Shown piece after piece: positions 8,795 to 17,628 of a stretch of 64,000 nucleotides of DNA; the stretch's first letter is position 1; each line of letters starts with the position of its first letter. The notes below the pieces were generated by a model that was not told where the DNA came from, did no database searches, and was given only the letters and a program-made list of their open reading frames with translations. The stretch covers positions 2,728,001 through 2,792,000 of the forward strand of contig NZ_JASKUT010000001.1 of NCBI RefSeq assembly GCF_030167925.1, in the 5' to 3' direction. The stretch comes from Paenibacillus silviterrae. GTDB lineage: Bacteria; Bacillota; Bacilli; Paenibacillales; NBRC-103111. A program made the translations under genes and the position numbers.

Positions 8795-10330
8795 ATGCAA
8801 AAAATTCCAGTCACTCGCGATAAAAAGGGCTCTGACATCACCATCATCCATGCGGACGAGGTCATCAAAATCGAGTGCGTCAGAGATAAAGAATATATTT
8901 TACATACGGCTGCCGACAAGTTTTATTTGGCTTCATCCCTCGAAGCTTTCGAAGAATGGCTTTACGAGGACGGGTTTCGGCTCATCGACCAGATGAACGT
9001 CGTCAACATGAATCACGTCAAGGAATACAACCCCAAGAAGGGAGTCGTCGTGCTCCAGCCTGCCGGAGCAGGGCGCAGCAAGACGGCCTCCGCCGCTTGG
9101 ATCCACGGGGATCATATTCTGAACGTCATGAGCCTGCTTCGCAAAATGAAAGAGCTGGACAACGGACTCCCGCCCGAAGACGATGACGACGACGATATCT
9201 TCGAAACGATCCTCGCTCAGGAGGAGGATCATCGTTTCGCCAGATCGTATGCCATGATCAAGGCCTTATATGAGAAGAAGAAGGCGGAGCTCCTCCTGGA
9301 GCAAAGTGAGCTGCGTTACAAATCGTTGTTCGAGAATAACCCCGATCCGATCCTGTCGCTTAACCTGAACGGACTTATCACGAGCGTGAACCCGGCCATG
9401 TTCGAGGTAATGGGATATACCCCTGAGGAATTGATCGGCAAGACAATCGATACGCTCGTCGATCCGGAGCAGCTGGCGATGTGGACCGCCAACTTCCAGG
9501 GGGCTCTGCAAGGAGCTACTCCCCATTATGAGATTACGTTCCACCACATAAACGGCAAGTCGGTTCAGCTCAGCGTGCTGAATTTTCCTATCTACGTCAA
9601 TAAGCAGATCTCCGGGGTTTACATGATCGGTCAAGACATCAGCGAGCGCAAGCGTTCCGAAGAGATGCTCATCCGGAGCGAGAAGCTGTCCGTCGTCGGG
9701 CAAATGGCTGCCGGGGTAGCCCATGAAATCCGTAACCCGCTCACGTCGCTCAAAGGCTTCGTACAGCTGATGCAGACGAAAATCGGGGGATACGACAGCT
9801 ATTTTCAAATTATGATGGAAGAGCTGGATCGCATCAATTTTATTGTGAGCGAATTTCTGGTCATTGCCAAGCCGCAATCCGTGAAATTCCGGCCCGTCAA
9901 TGCAGACAGTATTCTGCAAAGCACCATGCTCCTGCTGGGCTCTCAAGCACTCATACACAATATCGATATTCGTACCCACTCGGAACAAGAGCTGCCTCCC
10001 ATCAATTGCGACGAAAATCAAATAAAACAGGTCTTCATTAATATATTGAATAATTCCATTGACGCGATGCCCGACGGAGGCGAAATTCGAATCGAGCTGC
10101 GAAAGCACGATGAGCGGCATCTGCTGATCCGGTTCATCGATCAAGGCGGAGGCATTCCGGAGGATCGGCTTCCCCGCCTGGGAGAGCCCTTCTACACTAC
10201 GAAGGAGAAGGGAACCGGGCTCGGGCTCATGGTCACCTTCAGAATCATCGAAAATCACGGCGGCAAAATGCGCTTTTTCAGCGAGCTTGGCCGCGGAACG
10301 ACGGTGGAGCTGCTGCTGCCCTATGTCTAG
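8795..10330 (+). CDS. Sensor histidine kinase with N-terminal LytTR and PAS domains
   Basis: Soluble 511-residue kinase with no membrane helix. Residues about 10-82 look like a LytTR DNA-binding domain (ADEVIKIECVRDKEYILHT, then FRLIDQMNVVNMNHV, the usual closing strand). An acidic linker (PPEDDDDDD, about 127-134) follows, then PAS (about 172-286), a HisKA domain with His310 in GVAHEIRNPLTSLKG, and HATPase_c ending in GTGLGLMVTFRII. The kinase core is of the KinA/KinE sporulation type, which feeds the Spo0F phosphorelay. LytTR domains normally sit at the C-terminus of response regulators, so this fusion is unusual. There is no adjacent regulator. Whether the LytTR part still binds DNA is unknown. 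Confidence 0.82.
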   Translation: MQKIPVTRDKKGSDITIIHADEVIKIECVRDKEYILHTAADKFYLASSLEAFEEWLYEDGFRLIDQMNVVNMNHVKEYNPKKGVVVLQPAGAGRSKTASAAWIHGDHILNVMSLLRKMKELDNGLPPEDDDDDDIFETILAQEEDHRFARSYAMIKALYEKKKAELLLEQSELRYKSLFENNPDPILSLNLNGLITSVNPAMFEVMGYTPEELIGKTIDTLVDPEQLAMWTANFQGALQGATPHYEITFHHINGKSVQLSVLNFPIYVNKQISGVYMIGQDISERKRSEEMLIRSEKLSVVGQMAAGVAHEIRNPLTSLKGFVQLMQTKIGGYDSYFQIMMEELDRINFIVSEFLVIAKPQSVKFRPVNADSILQSTMLLLGSQALIHNIDIRTHSEQELPPINCDENQIKQVFINILNNSIDAMPDGGEIRIELRKHDERHLLIRFIDQGGGIPEDRLPRLGEPFYTTKEKGTGLGLMVTFRIIENHGGKMRFFSELGRGTTVELLLPYV

Positions 10331-10346
10331 TCGCCTTCAAAACAAC

Positions 10347-10386
10347 AACGATCCCCTGAACTGCATTTGCAGCTTAGGGGATCGTT
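10347..10386 (+). terminator. Bidirectional terminator between kinase gene and prkA
   Basis: Perfect 11-bp arms AACGATCCCCT (10347-10357) and AGGGGATCGTT (10376-10386), with an inner CTGC/GCAG pairing, then TTTTCG. It sits between two convergent genes and can serve both. Confidence 0.85.
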
Positions 10387-10401
10387 TTCGTTACCGCGGG
10401 C

Positions 10402-12297
10402 TTATCGGTTCAGCAGGCTTCCTACGTAGCGAAGCAGCTCATTGGCGGAAGCGGCCGTGTAGCCATGCTCCTCAACCAGGCGGCTAATGACCTCATTGAT
10501 GCGCTTCAGCTGCTGCTCATCCGGCGTCTTCGTAGAGGTCGTAATTTTGACGATGTCCTTCAGGTCCGTGAAGAGCTTCTTCTCGATCGCTTCGCGCAGT
10601 CTTTCATGACTGCTGTAATCGAAGCGTCTGCTCTTGCGTGAATAGGACGACATCCGAATCAAAATCTCCTCGCGGAACGCCTTCTTTGCATTCTCGCTGA
10701 TGCCGATCTGCTCCTCAATGGAGCGCATCAGCCTCTCATCCGGATCCATCTCCTCGCCGGTGAGCGGATCCTTGATTTTCGACCAGTTGCAATAAGCCTC
10801 GATGTTGTCGAGGTAGTTGTTAAAGAGCGTTTTGGCGGACTCCTCGAAGGAATAAACGAACGCCTTCTGGACTTCCTTCTTCGCGATTTCGTCATATTCC
10901 TTGCGCGCGATGGAGATGAAGTTCAGGTACCGTTCCCGCTCCTCCTTCGTGATCGAAGGATGCTGATCCAGTCCGTCCTTAAGGGCGCGGAGCACATCAA
11001 GCGCATTGATGAACTCCAGATCCTGGCGAATCAGCGCGCTCGAAATTCGGTTGATGACATAGCGCGGGTCAATCCCCGACATGCCTTCCTCAAGGAACTC
11101 GTTCTGCATTTCCTTCAGGTCCGCTTCCTTGTAGCCCTCTACCTCCTCCCCGTCGTACATCCGCATCTTCTTGACGAGATCCATCCCCTGCTTCTTAGAC
11201 TCCTTCAGCCTGGTAAGGATGGAGAAGATCGCTGCGGCACGCAAGCTGTGCGGAGCAATATGGACATGGGACATATCGGACTGGCTGATGAGCTTCTGAT
11301 AAATCTTTTCCTCTTCCGACACCTTCAGATTATATGGAATCGGCATGACGATCATCCGGGACTGGAGGGCCTCGTTCTTCTTGTTGGCGATGAAGGACTT
11401 ATACTCGGATTCGTTCGTGTGGGCAATGATCAATTCATCCGCCGAGATCAGCGCGAAGCGCCCTGCCTTGAAATTGCCCTCCTGTGTCAGGGAAAGCAAA
11501 TTCCAAAGAAATTTCTCGTCACACTTCAGCATTTCTTGAAATTCCATCAGACCGCGGTTGGCCTTATTCAGCTCCCCGTCAAAGCGGTATGCGCGGGGAT
11601 CCGACTCCGAGCCGTACTCCGTTATCGTCGAGAAGTCAATGCTTCCCGTCAAGTCCGCAATGTCTTGAGATTTCGGATCGGACGGGCTGAAGGTACCGAT
11701 ACCTACTCGGCTTTCCTCCGAAATGAGCACACGCTCGACAAGCACTTCTTCAATGCGTCCTCCATACTCATCTCTCAATCGAATTTGGCAGGACGGGCAC
11801 AGGTTGCCTTCGATTTTGATGCCGAGCTCCTTCTCCACCTCGGGGCGAAGCTCATTCGGGATGAGATGGAACGGATCCTCGTGCATCGGGCAGCCTTTAA
11901 TCGCATAGACGGCTCCTTCATCGGTCCGGGAGAACTGCTCCAGTCCGCGCTTGAGCATCGTGACGATGGTAGACTTGCCTCCGCTGACCGGCCCCATCAG
12001 GAGCAGGATCCGCTTGCGCACATCGAGACGCCGCGCGGCTGAATGGAAGTATTCTTCAACCAGCTTCTCTACAGCCGAATCGAGACCATAAATTTCCTTC
12101 TCGAAGAAGTTGTACTTCCTTTGGCCGTTCGCCTCCACGATGCCTTGGGAGGCGATCATCTCATACACCCGAGCGTGCGCGGTCATAGCAAGGCTTGGCT
12201 GTGTGCGAACCTTATCGATGTAAGCTGCGAAAGTTCCGGTCCAAGCCAGCCTTTCGGTTTCGGTGCGATAATCCGCGATCTTTTTGAATATGTCCAT
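10402..12297 (-). CDS. prkA: PrkA serine protein kinase / AAA ATPase
   Basis: Cytoplasmic protein of 631 residues, the usual PrkA length. The start at 12297 (MDIFKKIADYRTETERLAW) is chosen because GGAGGAGG lies just upstream; a longer frame to 12420 has no such site. Residues about 20-380 form the AAA-type PrkA domain with Walker A GPVSGGKST (about 102-110). The C-terminal part (from about 400) is the conserved PrkA C-terminal domain. A CPSCQ motif lies near 200. In Bacillus, PrkA is made early in sporulation in the mother cell and affects sporulation; both kinase and ATP-dependent protease activity have been reported for the family. Many bacteria pair it with YeaH/SpoVR genes, which are not seen here. 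Confidence 0.92.
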   Translation of the reverse strand: MDIFKKIADYRTETERLAWTGTFAAYIDKVRTQPSLAMTAHARVYEMIASQGIVEANGQRKYNFFEKEIYGLDSAVEKLVEEYFHSAARRLDVRKRILLLMGPVSGGKSTIVTMLKRGLEQFSRTDEGAVYAIKGCPMHEDPFHLIPNELRPEVEKELGIKIEGNLCPSCQIRLRDEYGGRIEEVLVERVLISEESRVGIGTFSPSDPKSQDIADLTGSIDFSTITEYGSESDPRAYRFDGELNKANRGLMEFQEMLKCDEKFLWNLLSLTQEGNFKAGRFALISADELIIAHTNESEYKSFIANKKNEALQSRMIVMPIPYNLKVSEEEKIYQKLISQSDMSHVHIAPHSLRAAAIFSILTRLKESKKQGMDLVKKMRMYDGEEVEGYKEADLKEMQNEFLEEGMSGIDPRYVINRISSALIRQDLEFINALDVLRALKDGLDQHPSITKEERERYLNFISIARKEYDEIAKKEVQKAFVYSFEESAKTLFNNYLDNIEAYCNWSKIKDPLTGEEMDPDERLMRSIEEQIGISENAKKAFREEILIRMSSYSRKSRRFDYSSHERLREAIEKKLFTDLKDIVKITTSTKTPDEQQLKRINEVISRLVEEHGYTAASANELLRYVGSLLNR

Positions 12298-12498
12298 GGG
12301 TCTACCTCCTCCGGGTTTCGCAGTCGCGAAACCTGCTTTGTAAGCATTGGCTACGGGGTTTGACAAATGCGTGTGACTCCGACTGCTTGAGCAAAAAAAC
12401 AATAGGTACTCTTCAAACATGCGCCGGTCAAAGGAAGCTGGACTGGGTGCATTCCGTGCATGGACGCTTTACAGGTTTGACAATTGACTGCCTCTTCG

Positions 12499-12512
12499 GC
12501 TAACGCGTTAGC
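12499..12512. promoter_or_regulatory. 14-bp perfect palindrome, candidate operator
   Basis: GCTAACGCGTTAGC is fully self-complementary with a central CG, as in many LacI-family operators, and has CTCTTC or TCTTC on both sides. It lies between divergent genes. The binding protein is unknown. Confidence 0.35.
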
Positions 12513-12590
12513 TCTTCTTCTTCGAAAGAAGTGTATTAAATACCTATGCAGAAAGAGGAAAGAAGTTGACCGAAAATTTTAAACAATTTT

Positions 12591-12620
12591 AAAAGAGCGA
12601 CCCGGAGGGACGCTCTTTTT
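12591..12620 (+). terminator. Terminator-like hairpin upstream of DUF2161 gene
   Basis: AAAAGAGCG and CGCTCTTTT pair, with inner CCC/GGG, followed by a T-run on the plus strand. It ends 82 bases before the DUF2161 start codon. Because both neighbours are transcribed away from it, it must either end an unseen short transcript or act as a leader terminator. Confidence 0.65.
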
Positions 12621-12701
12621 GTAAAGGAACCTATAATGCTTCAAGAGACGGTGTGCTATAATGCAAAGAGAAATACACCGCAGAGAAAGGGGCGTCACAC
12701 C

Positions 12702-13451
12702 TTGCCGATAAAAAGTGAAACGGAGCTGTACGCTCCTGTCAAAGCCTATCTCGAGGAGCTCGGGTACCGTGTGCGCGGCGAAGTGAACCACTGTGATCTC
12801 GTAGCCATGCGCGAGGATGAGGCTCCCCTCATCGTCGAGCTGAAGAAGAGCTTCTCGATTCCGCTGCTGCTGCAGGCGATCGATCGGCTTAAGATCAGCC
12901 GCAATGTCTATGTAGCCTTCGAGCTGCCCAACAAGGGGAAAGCACCGCATGGAGCCAGCTGGCCGGAGCTGCGTAAGCTATGCGGCATGCTGGGCATCGG
13001 GATGATGACGGTTCAGTTCTACAAAACCCGCAAGCCCCGCTTGCAGGTGGAATGTTACCCGCCGGCAGAGCGGCAGGAGCTGCTGTTGCCGCGTCATAAT
13101 AAACGTGTAGCCACCCGGCTCGTCCAAGAATTCCACGAGAGACGCGCCGATTACAACGTCGGAGGGAGCACGCAGCGCAAGCTGGTCACCGCCTACCGGG
13201 AGAAGGCGCTTCATCTGGCGCTGATGCTGCAGCTCCATGGGCCGCTCAGTCCGCGCAGATTAAAGGGCCTAACCGGCAACAGCCACGCAGCTGCTTTCCT
13301 TCAGAGGAATGTATACCGCTGGTATGAGCGCGTGGAGCGCGGGGTATACCGACTGACTCCGCAAGGCGAGCAAGCGCTTGAGACGTATGCTCATGTGCTC
13401 GAAACATTGCCTGAGGCGCTTCCCGAGCAGCAGGCAGCCGTATCCAAGTAA
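12702..13451 (+). CDS. DUF2161 PD-(D/E)XK nuclease-fold protein
   Basis: Cytoplasmic protein of 249 residues. The start is a TTG at 12702 (MPIKSETELYAPVKAYLEELGY), chosen because GAAAGGGG lies 9-10 bases upstream; an ATG at 12636 lacks a site. The N-terminal half has the DUF2161 pattern ETELYAPVK, EVNHCDLVAMR and IVELKKSFSIPLLLQAIDRL. In these the spaced Glu, Asp and ExK residues form a PD-(D/E)XK phosphodiesterase core. The C-terminal half (from about 135) is a helical, winged-helix-like region ending YRLTPQGEQAL. The family function is unknown to me; the nuclease role is fold-based inference. Confidence 0.72.
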   Translation: MPIKSETELYAPVKAYLEELGYRVRGEVNHCDLVAMREDEAPLIVELKKSFSIPLLLQAIDRLKISRNVYVAFELPNKGKAPHGASWPELRKLCGMLGIGMMTVQFYKTRKPRLQVECYPPAERQELLLPRHNKRVATRLVQEFHERRADYNVGGSTQRKLVTAYREKALHLALMLQLHGPLSPRRLKGLTGNSHAAAFLQRNVYRWYERVERGVYRLTPQGEQALETYAHVLETLPEALPEQQAAVSK

Positions 13452-13467
13452 CCACGGCCAGCTCGCC

Positions 13468-13500
13468 AAATAACCTCAGAGCTCACGTCTGAGGTTATTT
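13468..13500. terminator. Bidirectional terminator
   Basis: Perfect 13-bp arms AAATAACCTCAGA (13468-13480) and TCTGAGGTTATTT (13488-13500) with a 7-base loop, between two convergent genes. Confidence 0.88.
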
Positions 13501-13510
13501 CGAGCCCGTA

Positions 13511-14446
13511 CTATACGGTTACAGCGGACCTTGCCCTTGCTTTGCGTTTCATCAGGTCCTTATGAATCCAGATGGCCGCCTGCGCCCCTTCTCCCATCGC
13601 TATGCTGACCTGCTCCGCGTGAACACCCACATCGCCGGCTGCCCATACACCGGTGACGCTGGTCATCTTCGTTCGGGGGTCGGTCACAATATGCCGATTC
13701 TCCATCCGCTCAACGCCGAGAGAGACGAACGGATCGGAAAACACCTGATTGCCCCCGAAGCCCAGGAAGGCACGCTCCGCTTCAATGATTCTGCCGTCCG
13801 CCAGTTTGACGCCGGACAGCTGCCCTTGCTCGGCATCCCCCTTCAGCAGCACCTCGGCGATCTCCGCCTCCTCGTAGCCGATCCCGAGCTCCTTCAGCTT
13901 ATCCAGCTTCTCGCTGCCGACAATTTTCCGCTCATGATTGATATAGATCAACCGATCGGTGAAGTCGCGGAGCCCCACAGCAATGCTGGAACCGACATCC
14001 CCGGAGCCGAGCACCAGCGTCATCTTATCCCGAACCTCGTAGCCGTCGCAGTCGGGGCATACATATATCGTGAGCCCTAAGCAGGGCTCAAGGCCCGGGA
14101 TCGACGGGTAACGATCCAGCACGCCTGTAGCGATGAGCAGCGTTTGAGCCCGATGGATTCCGCCGTCCGCGCAAGCAATTTCGATCGTATCGCCATCCTT
14201 GGCTGCTGCGATGACCTCGCATTCCTGAAACCTGACGCCGAGACTCTCTGCCTGCAGCCGGCCGACCCTCCGCAGCTCCTCGCCGGACACCCCCTCCGGG
14301 TAGCCCAGCAAATTATGATAGCTCCTGCACAGCGTGGAACGTCCGCGTCCTTTGTCAATCACCAGCACCTTATGCTGATACCGTCCCAATTGGATGGAAG
14401 CCTGCAGTCCGGCAATTCCGCCGCCCACCACAACACAATCGAACAT
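13511..14446 (-). CDS. Thioredoxin-reductase-like FAD/NAD(P) oxidoreductase
   Basis: Cytoplasmic flavoprotein of 311 residues, the size of low-molecular-weight thioredoxin reductases. FAD-binding GGGIAG lies at 8-13, the redox-site position holds CPDC (Cys130 and Cys133), the NAD(P)-binding loop is GSGDVGSSIAVGL near 155, and the second FAD motif is GVWAAGDV near 275. The CPDC replaces the usual CATC of TrxB, and this branch is often annotated only as NAD(P)/FAD-dependent oxidoreductase. The electron acceptor is unknown. It is unlikely to be the main TrxB. Confidence 0.8.
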   Translation of the reverse strand: MFDCVVVGGGIAGLQASIQLGRYQHKVLVIDKGRGRSTLCRSYHNLLGYPEGVSGEELRRVGRLQAESLGVRFQECEVIAAAKDGDTIEIACADGGIHRAQTLLIATGVLDRYPSIPGLEPCLGLTIYVCPDCDGYEVRDKMTLVLGSGDVGSSIAVGLRDFTDRLIYINHERKIVGSEKLDKLKELGIGYEEAEIAEVLLKGDAEQGQLSGVKLADGRIIEAERAFLGFGGNQVFSDPFVSLGVERMENRHIVTDPRTKMTSVTGVWAAGDVGVHAEQVSIAMGEGAQAAIWIHKDLMKRKARARSAVTV

Positions 14447-14538
14447 TCAAGGCAACCGCCTTTCACCAGGTTTGCCTTTAGTTTATCCCCCTCCCAGACC
14501 GCTCCATGCAGCGGACCTTATCGAAACCTTTAGCAAAA

Positions 14539-15879
14539 TTACACAGTCGTGCTCTTCCCTTGCGGCGATTCCTGCCCCCGTACCCCAGCCGCAGCATCCT
14601 CAGCATCGGCGTTACGGCTTAGCAGCCATACCAGCCCGACCTGCATAAGGGAGGTTGCCGATAGAACCCAGGGAAGCGTCTCATTGCCCAGGTAGCCCGT
14701 AACCAGCAGCATGAGCACGATGGAAACCACTCTTCCGGTATTGAGGAATACTTCCCTCATAACGACCGATTCCACCCGAAGCTGTCCCTTCAGCGGCAAG
14801 GCTCCCATGAGCCGGTAATAATAGGAAGTCACCGTGTTACCCTGAAGCGGAGCGCAAACCGAATATAGCACCATGAAAGCAATCACCGTGAAGAGGCTCA
14901 TTTTCCAAATAATAAACAACGTCCCCAGTAAAAAACCGATCGTGGACACTAGCACAAATCGCTTCGCCAGGCTCTCCGAGCCGTACCTGGAGATGAAAAG
15001 GCCCGTCCCGATCCCCAAGCTCGCATACAGCACCCCCAAATAGCCTACCAAATCCTCACGGCCCACAATCTCAAACAGTAGAATACTCGGGAGGAAAAGC
15101 ATCAGCCCTTGGAACAGCCCCATCAGGGCAAAAGCGAACAAAGCCTTCAGCCAATCCGGCTCACGGCGCATCAACAGCCCGACATATTTCAAGTAGTAGG
15201 CCTTGTGGTGCGATTCCTTCGACTGAATCTTAAGACTCCCCAGCGCCGCTGCGAGGAACATCATAAAGGAAATGGAAAATACGATTGTATATCCTGTCAG
15301 CCCCTCATTCACTTTAATCAGAAATCCGGCAAGTGCAGGTCCGATCAGACCGGCCAAAGTGAACACAATACTGTTGATCGCCAGAAAGCGAATGCGGTTC
15401 TGGTCCGTAGAAACGTCATACATGAGAGTCAAGTACCCGGCCCAATAGAACGAACCGGATAATCCCCCGAATATCGCAAAAATGACATAGTAATCGACTA
15501 CACGCTCTCCCGCCATAATGACGCATAAATAAAACAAGGCAATCAGTCCGATGCCGATCCGATAGGTCACCATCCGGTCCCTGCGTTTAATAATGTAGCC
15601 TCCAATGGCAAAAGCGAGTGGAGCGATGGCATAGTTGACGATGTTGTACATGCCGTTAATCCACAAGCTGTGAGTGAGCCGCCACAAATACAGCATCAGG
15701 AACACGCCCGACATCGAGGCTCCGAACTGAAAGCAAAAATGAATAAATAATGCCGTGACGGCATCCTTCGACAAACGCTTCTCCGGCGGAATCCCTGATC
15801 TTCTCGACTCCAGCCAGCTTATCACCGGTAATGCCATCCCGTCAGCCCCTGTAGGGCAGCCTGCCTGTTTCAGGCTCAT
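14539..15879 (-). CDS. MFS transporter
   Basis: Integral membrane protein of 446 residues with about 12 predicted membrane helices and the charged loop YIIKRRDRMVTYR between helices 2 and 3, typical of the major facilitator superfamily. The family moves small solutes using proton or other gradients. The helix pattern resembles YfkF/YcxA-like Firmicute MFS members, but no substrate can be assigned. It is upstream of the flavoprotein gene on the same strand with a 92-bp gap, so an operon is possible. Confidence 0.78.
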   Translation of the reverse strand: MSLKQAGCPTGADGMALPVISWLESRRSGIPPEKRLSKDAVTALFIHFCFQFGASMSGVFLMLYLWRLTHSLWINGMYNIVNYAIAPLAFAIGGYIIKRRDRMVTYRIGIGLIALFYLCVIMAGERVVDYYVIFAIFGGLSGSFYWAGYLTLMYDVSTDQNRIRFLAINSIVFTLAGLIGPALAGFLIKVNEGLTGYTIVFSISFMMFLAAALGSLKIQSKESHHKAYYLKYVGLLMRREPDWLKALFAFALMGLFQGLMLFLPSILLFEIVGREDLVGYLGVLYASLGIGTGLFISRYGSESLAKRFVLVSTIGFLLGTLFIIWKMSLFTVIAFMVLYSVCAPLQGNTVTSYYYRLMGALPLKGQLRVESVVMREVFLNTGRVVSIVLMLLVTGYLGNETLPWVLSATSLMQVGLVWLLSRNADAEDAAAGVRGQESPQGKSTTV

Positions 15880-16055
15880 GAAGGCTGCCTTGCTCTTTTG
15901 ATCATTGTAACAGCCTGCAGGTCTGCGTGTTAAATGCCATAATCGCTCTTATACAGGGATATAACGCCATATTTCCACCTTCAGCGCACACTGCCCGCCC
16001 TATACTCTTCTGTTCGTCATCCTTGCGCTTTACACTCGCTTTACATGCAAAAGAA

Positions 16056-16081
16056 AAGCCCCGGCCGTTAGGCCGGGGCTT
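16056..16081 (-). terminator. Terminator of the sugar-binding protein gene
   Basis: Perfect 11-bp arms AAGCCCCGGCC and GGCCGGGGCTT with a GTTA loop, 12 bases after the stop of the solute-binding protein gene. On the minus strand the stem is followed by TTTTCTTTTG. Confidence 0.9.
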
Positions 16082-16093
16082 CAATCGCTGTTA

Positions 16094-17398
16094 TTACTTC
16101 TTCAGGCTATCCCAGGTTGACTGGAACTCCGTCAGCATTTGGTCCTTCGTTTTCTGCTTCGCGATGTAAGCTTGGATCGAAGCCGCGAACTTCTTGGAGG
16201 AAGCTTCGCCGCCCGGGAACTTAAACCAGTTCCAGCTAAGCGTCTTGTTCGCTTTGGAGTATGTCACGATGTCGCCGGCCAACGGTCCGAGGATCGCAGG
16301 GTCAGCAGGAATGGTCGTGAATGCAGGGATGAACTTGAATTGCTCGACAATATATTTTTTCCCTGTGTCGGAAGTAACAAGCCAGTTCAAGAACTTCTTG
16401 GCTTCTTCCTTGTTAGGGGAGTTCTTGTTGATTACCCAGTTGTTCGGTACGCCAACAGGCAATTTGTCATTCGCCGCCGCATCATCGCTGATCGGCATAG
16501 GCAGGAAGCCCACCTTCAGGTTTTTATTCGTTTCGGTCAGCTGAAGCTGCGTCCAGTTCCCTTGCTGCGTCATAGCCGCTTTCCCGGTAGCAAACTCGGT
16601 AACCTGCGTTTTGTAGTCCGTTTGCAGCGGGTTCTTGTTTCCGTAAGTAAGCTGAAGGTCAAGCAGCTTCACCCAGTTATCGAATGCCGCATTACCCGGA
16701 ATTTTGGCAGTGCCCTTGTTCAAGCCGTCGATGAATGCATTCGGATCCGGCTGATACGCGAAAGGAAGATTCACGAAGTGATTTCCAAGTACCCACCACT
16801 CGCCGTAGCCGTTAACGAATGGCGTAATGCCCTTCGCTTGCAGCTTCTTCGCAGCATCCTCCAGCTGGGAGTACGTCTTAGGCGTTTCGGTGATGCCTGC
16901 TTGAGCGAACAGATCCTTGTTATACAGGAAGCCGTAGCCTTCCAGGTTCAGCGGCTGGCCGTAGAGCTTGCCTGCTTTTGTCATTGGCTCCTTCGCTACA
17001 GGGACAAGATCCTTTACCCATGGCTGATCGGAGAGATCTTCGAGGTGCTCGAGCCATTTTTCCATATCGGCGAAGCCGCCGTTATTGAAGATATCAGGCT
17101 TGTCGCCGGAGTTAAACTTCGCCATCAGAGCCGCACCGTAATCGGAGCCGCCGCCGACCGTTTCGATTTGGATCTTCACGCCCGGATTCTGCTTCTCATA
17201 TTCCGCTACCAGCTTGGCAAGCGGTTCGGCGATTTCTACTTTAAACTGGAACATTTTCAGCGTTACATTTTTCCCGCCTGCTGCGCCGCCTGCCGCTCCA
17301 CCTGCATTCGGAGTCTCTTCTTTCTTTGCGCAGCCTGCCGCCAAGGTCAGAGCCATGACGGATGCCAAGCTAAGGCTAACCACTTTCTTCATCTTCAT
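16094..17398 (-). CDS. ABC sugar-transporter solute-binding lipoprotein
   Basis: Extracellular substrate-binding protein (family 1) of a carbohydrate importer, 434 residues. The lipoprotein signal has the lipobox LAAGC near residue 23, followed by a Gly/Ala linker. The mature part has the two-lobe pattern of oligosaccharide-binding proteins (AEPLAKLVAEYEKQNPGV near the start, NNGGFADMEKWL, and GNWTQLQL mid-chain). It is last of three genes with two permeases upstream on the same strand; the ATPase is absent, as is usual for CUT1 systems that share an MsmX-type ATPase. A 230-bp gap before it may hold extra control. The sugar is unknown. Confidence 0.9.
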   Translation of the reverse strand: MKMKKVVSLSLASVMALTLAAGCAKKEETPNAGGAAGGAAGGKNVTLKMFQFKVEIAEPLAKLVAEYEKQNPGVKIQIETVGGGSDYGAALMAKFNSGDKPDIFNNGGFADMEKWLEHLEDLSDQPWVKDLVPVAKEPMTKAGKLYGQPLNLEGYGFLYNKDLFAQAGITETPKTYSQLEDAAKKLQAKGITPFVNGYGEWWVLGNHFVNLPFAYQPDPNAFIDGLNKGTAKIPGNAAFDNWVKLLDLQLTYGNKNPLQTDYKTQVTEFATGKAAMTQQGNWTQLQLTETNKNLKVGFLPMPISDDAAANDKLPVGVPNNWVINKNSPNKEEAKKFLNWLVTSDTGKKYIVEQFKFIPAFTTIPADPAILGPLAGDIVTYSKANKTLSWNWFKFPGGEASSKKFAASIQAYIAKQKTKDQMLTEFQSTWDSLKK

Positions 17399-17628
17399 TG
17401 TGGTACCTCCCCTAATCTTTTCACTTAGTATGTGTTATTTACCTAACATTTATTGAAAGAAAATCGATCGACCGAGGCCGACCTCTTTTTCTTGCAATCG
17501 CTTGTATTTGAAAACGCTTGATTTTCCTTGTGATGTCATTGTAGCTTGAGCTCCACCCTTCCGAACACCGAGAATATTGAACGAAAAGGTGGAGAATATT
17601 GTTTTTCCAATTTTTCCGATTTGAAAAC

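Larger units (their letters stand above)
12298..12701. other. 404-bp divergent intergenic region (prkA / DUF2161)
   Basis: No gene is apparent. It holds a 14-bp perfect palindrome at 12499-12512 and a terminator-like hairpin at 12591-12620, besides the ribosome binding sites of the two divergent genes. A TTGACA at 12477-12482 has no good partner -10. Confidence 0.5.

Noticed and set aside
10960..12042. 360-codon open frame opposite prkA
   Set aside because: Antisense shadow inside prkA with no start signals.
13511..14446. Main thioredoxin reductase TrxB
   Set aside because: The redox motif is CPDC in place of CATC and the surrounding sequence belongs to a related branch.
16139..17428. 429-codon open frame opposite the sugar-binding protein gene
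   Set aside because: Antisense of a clear gene, arising from its codon bias; no family likeness.
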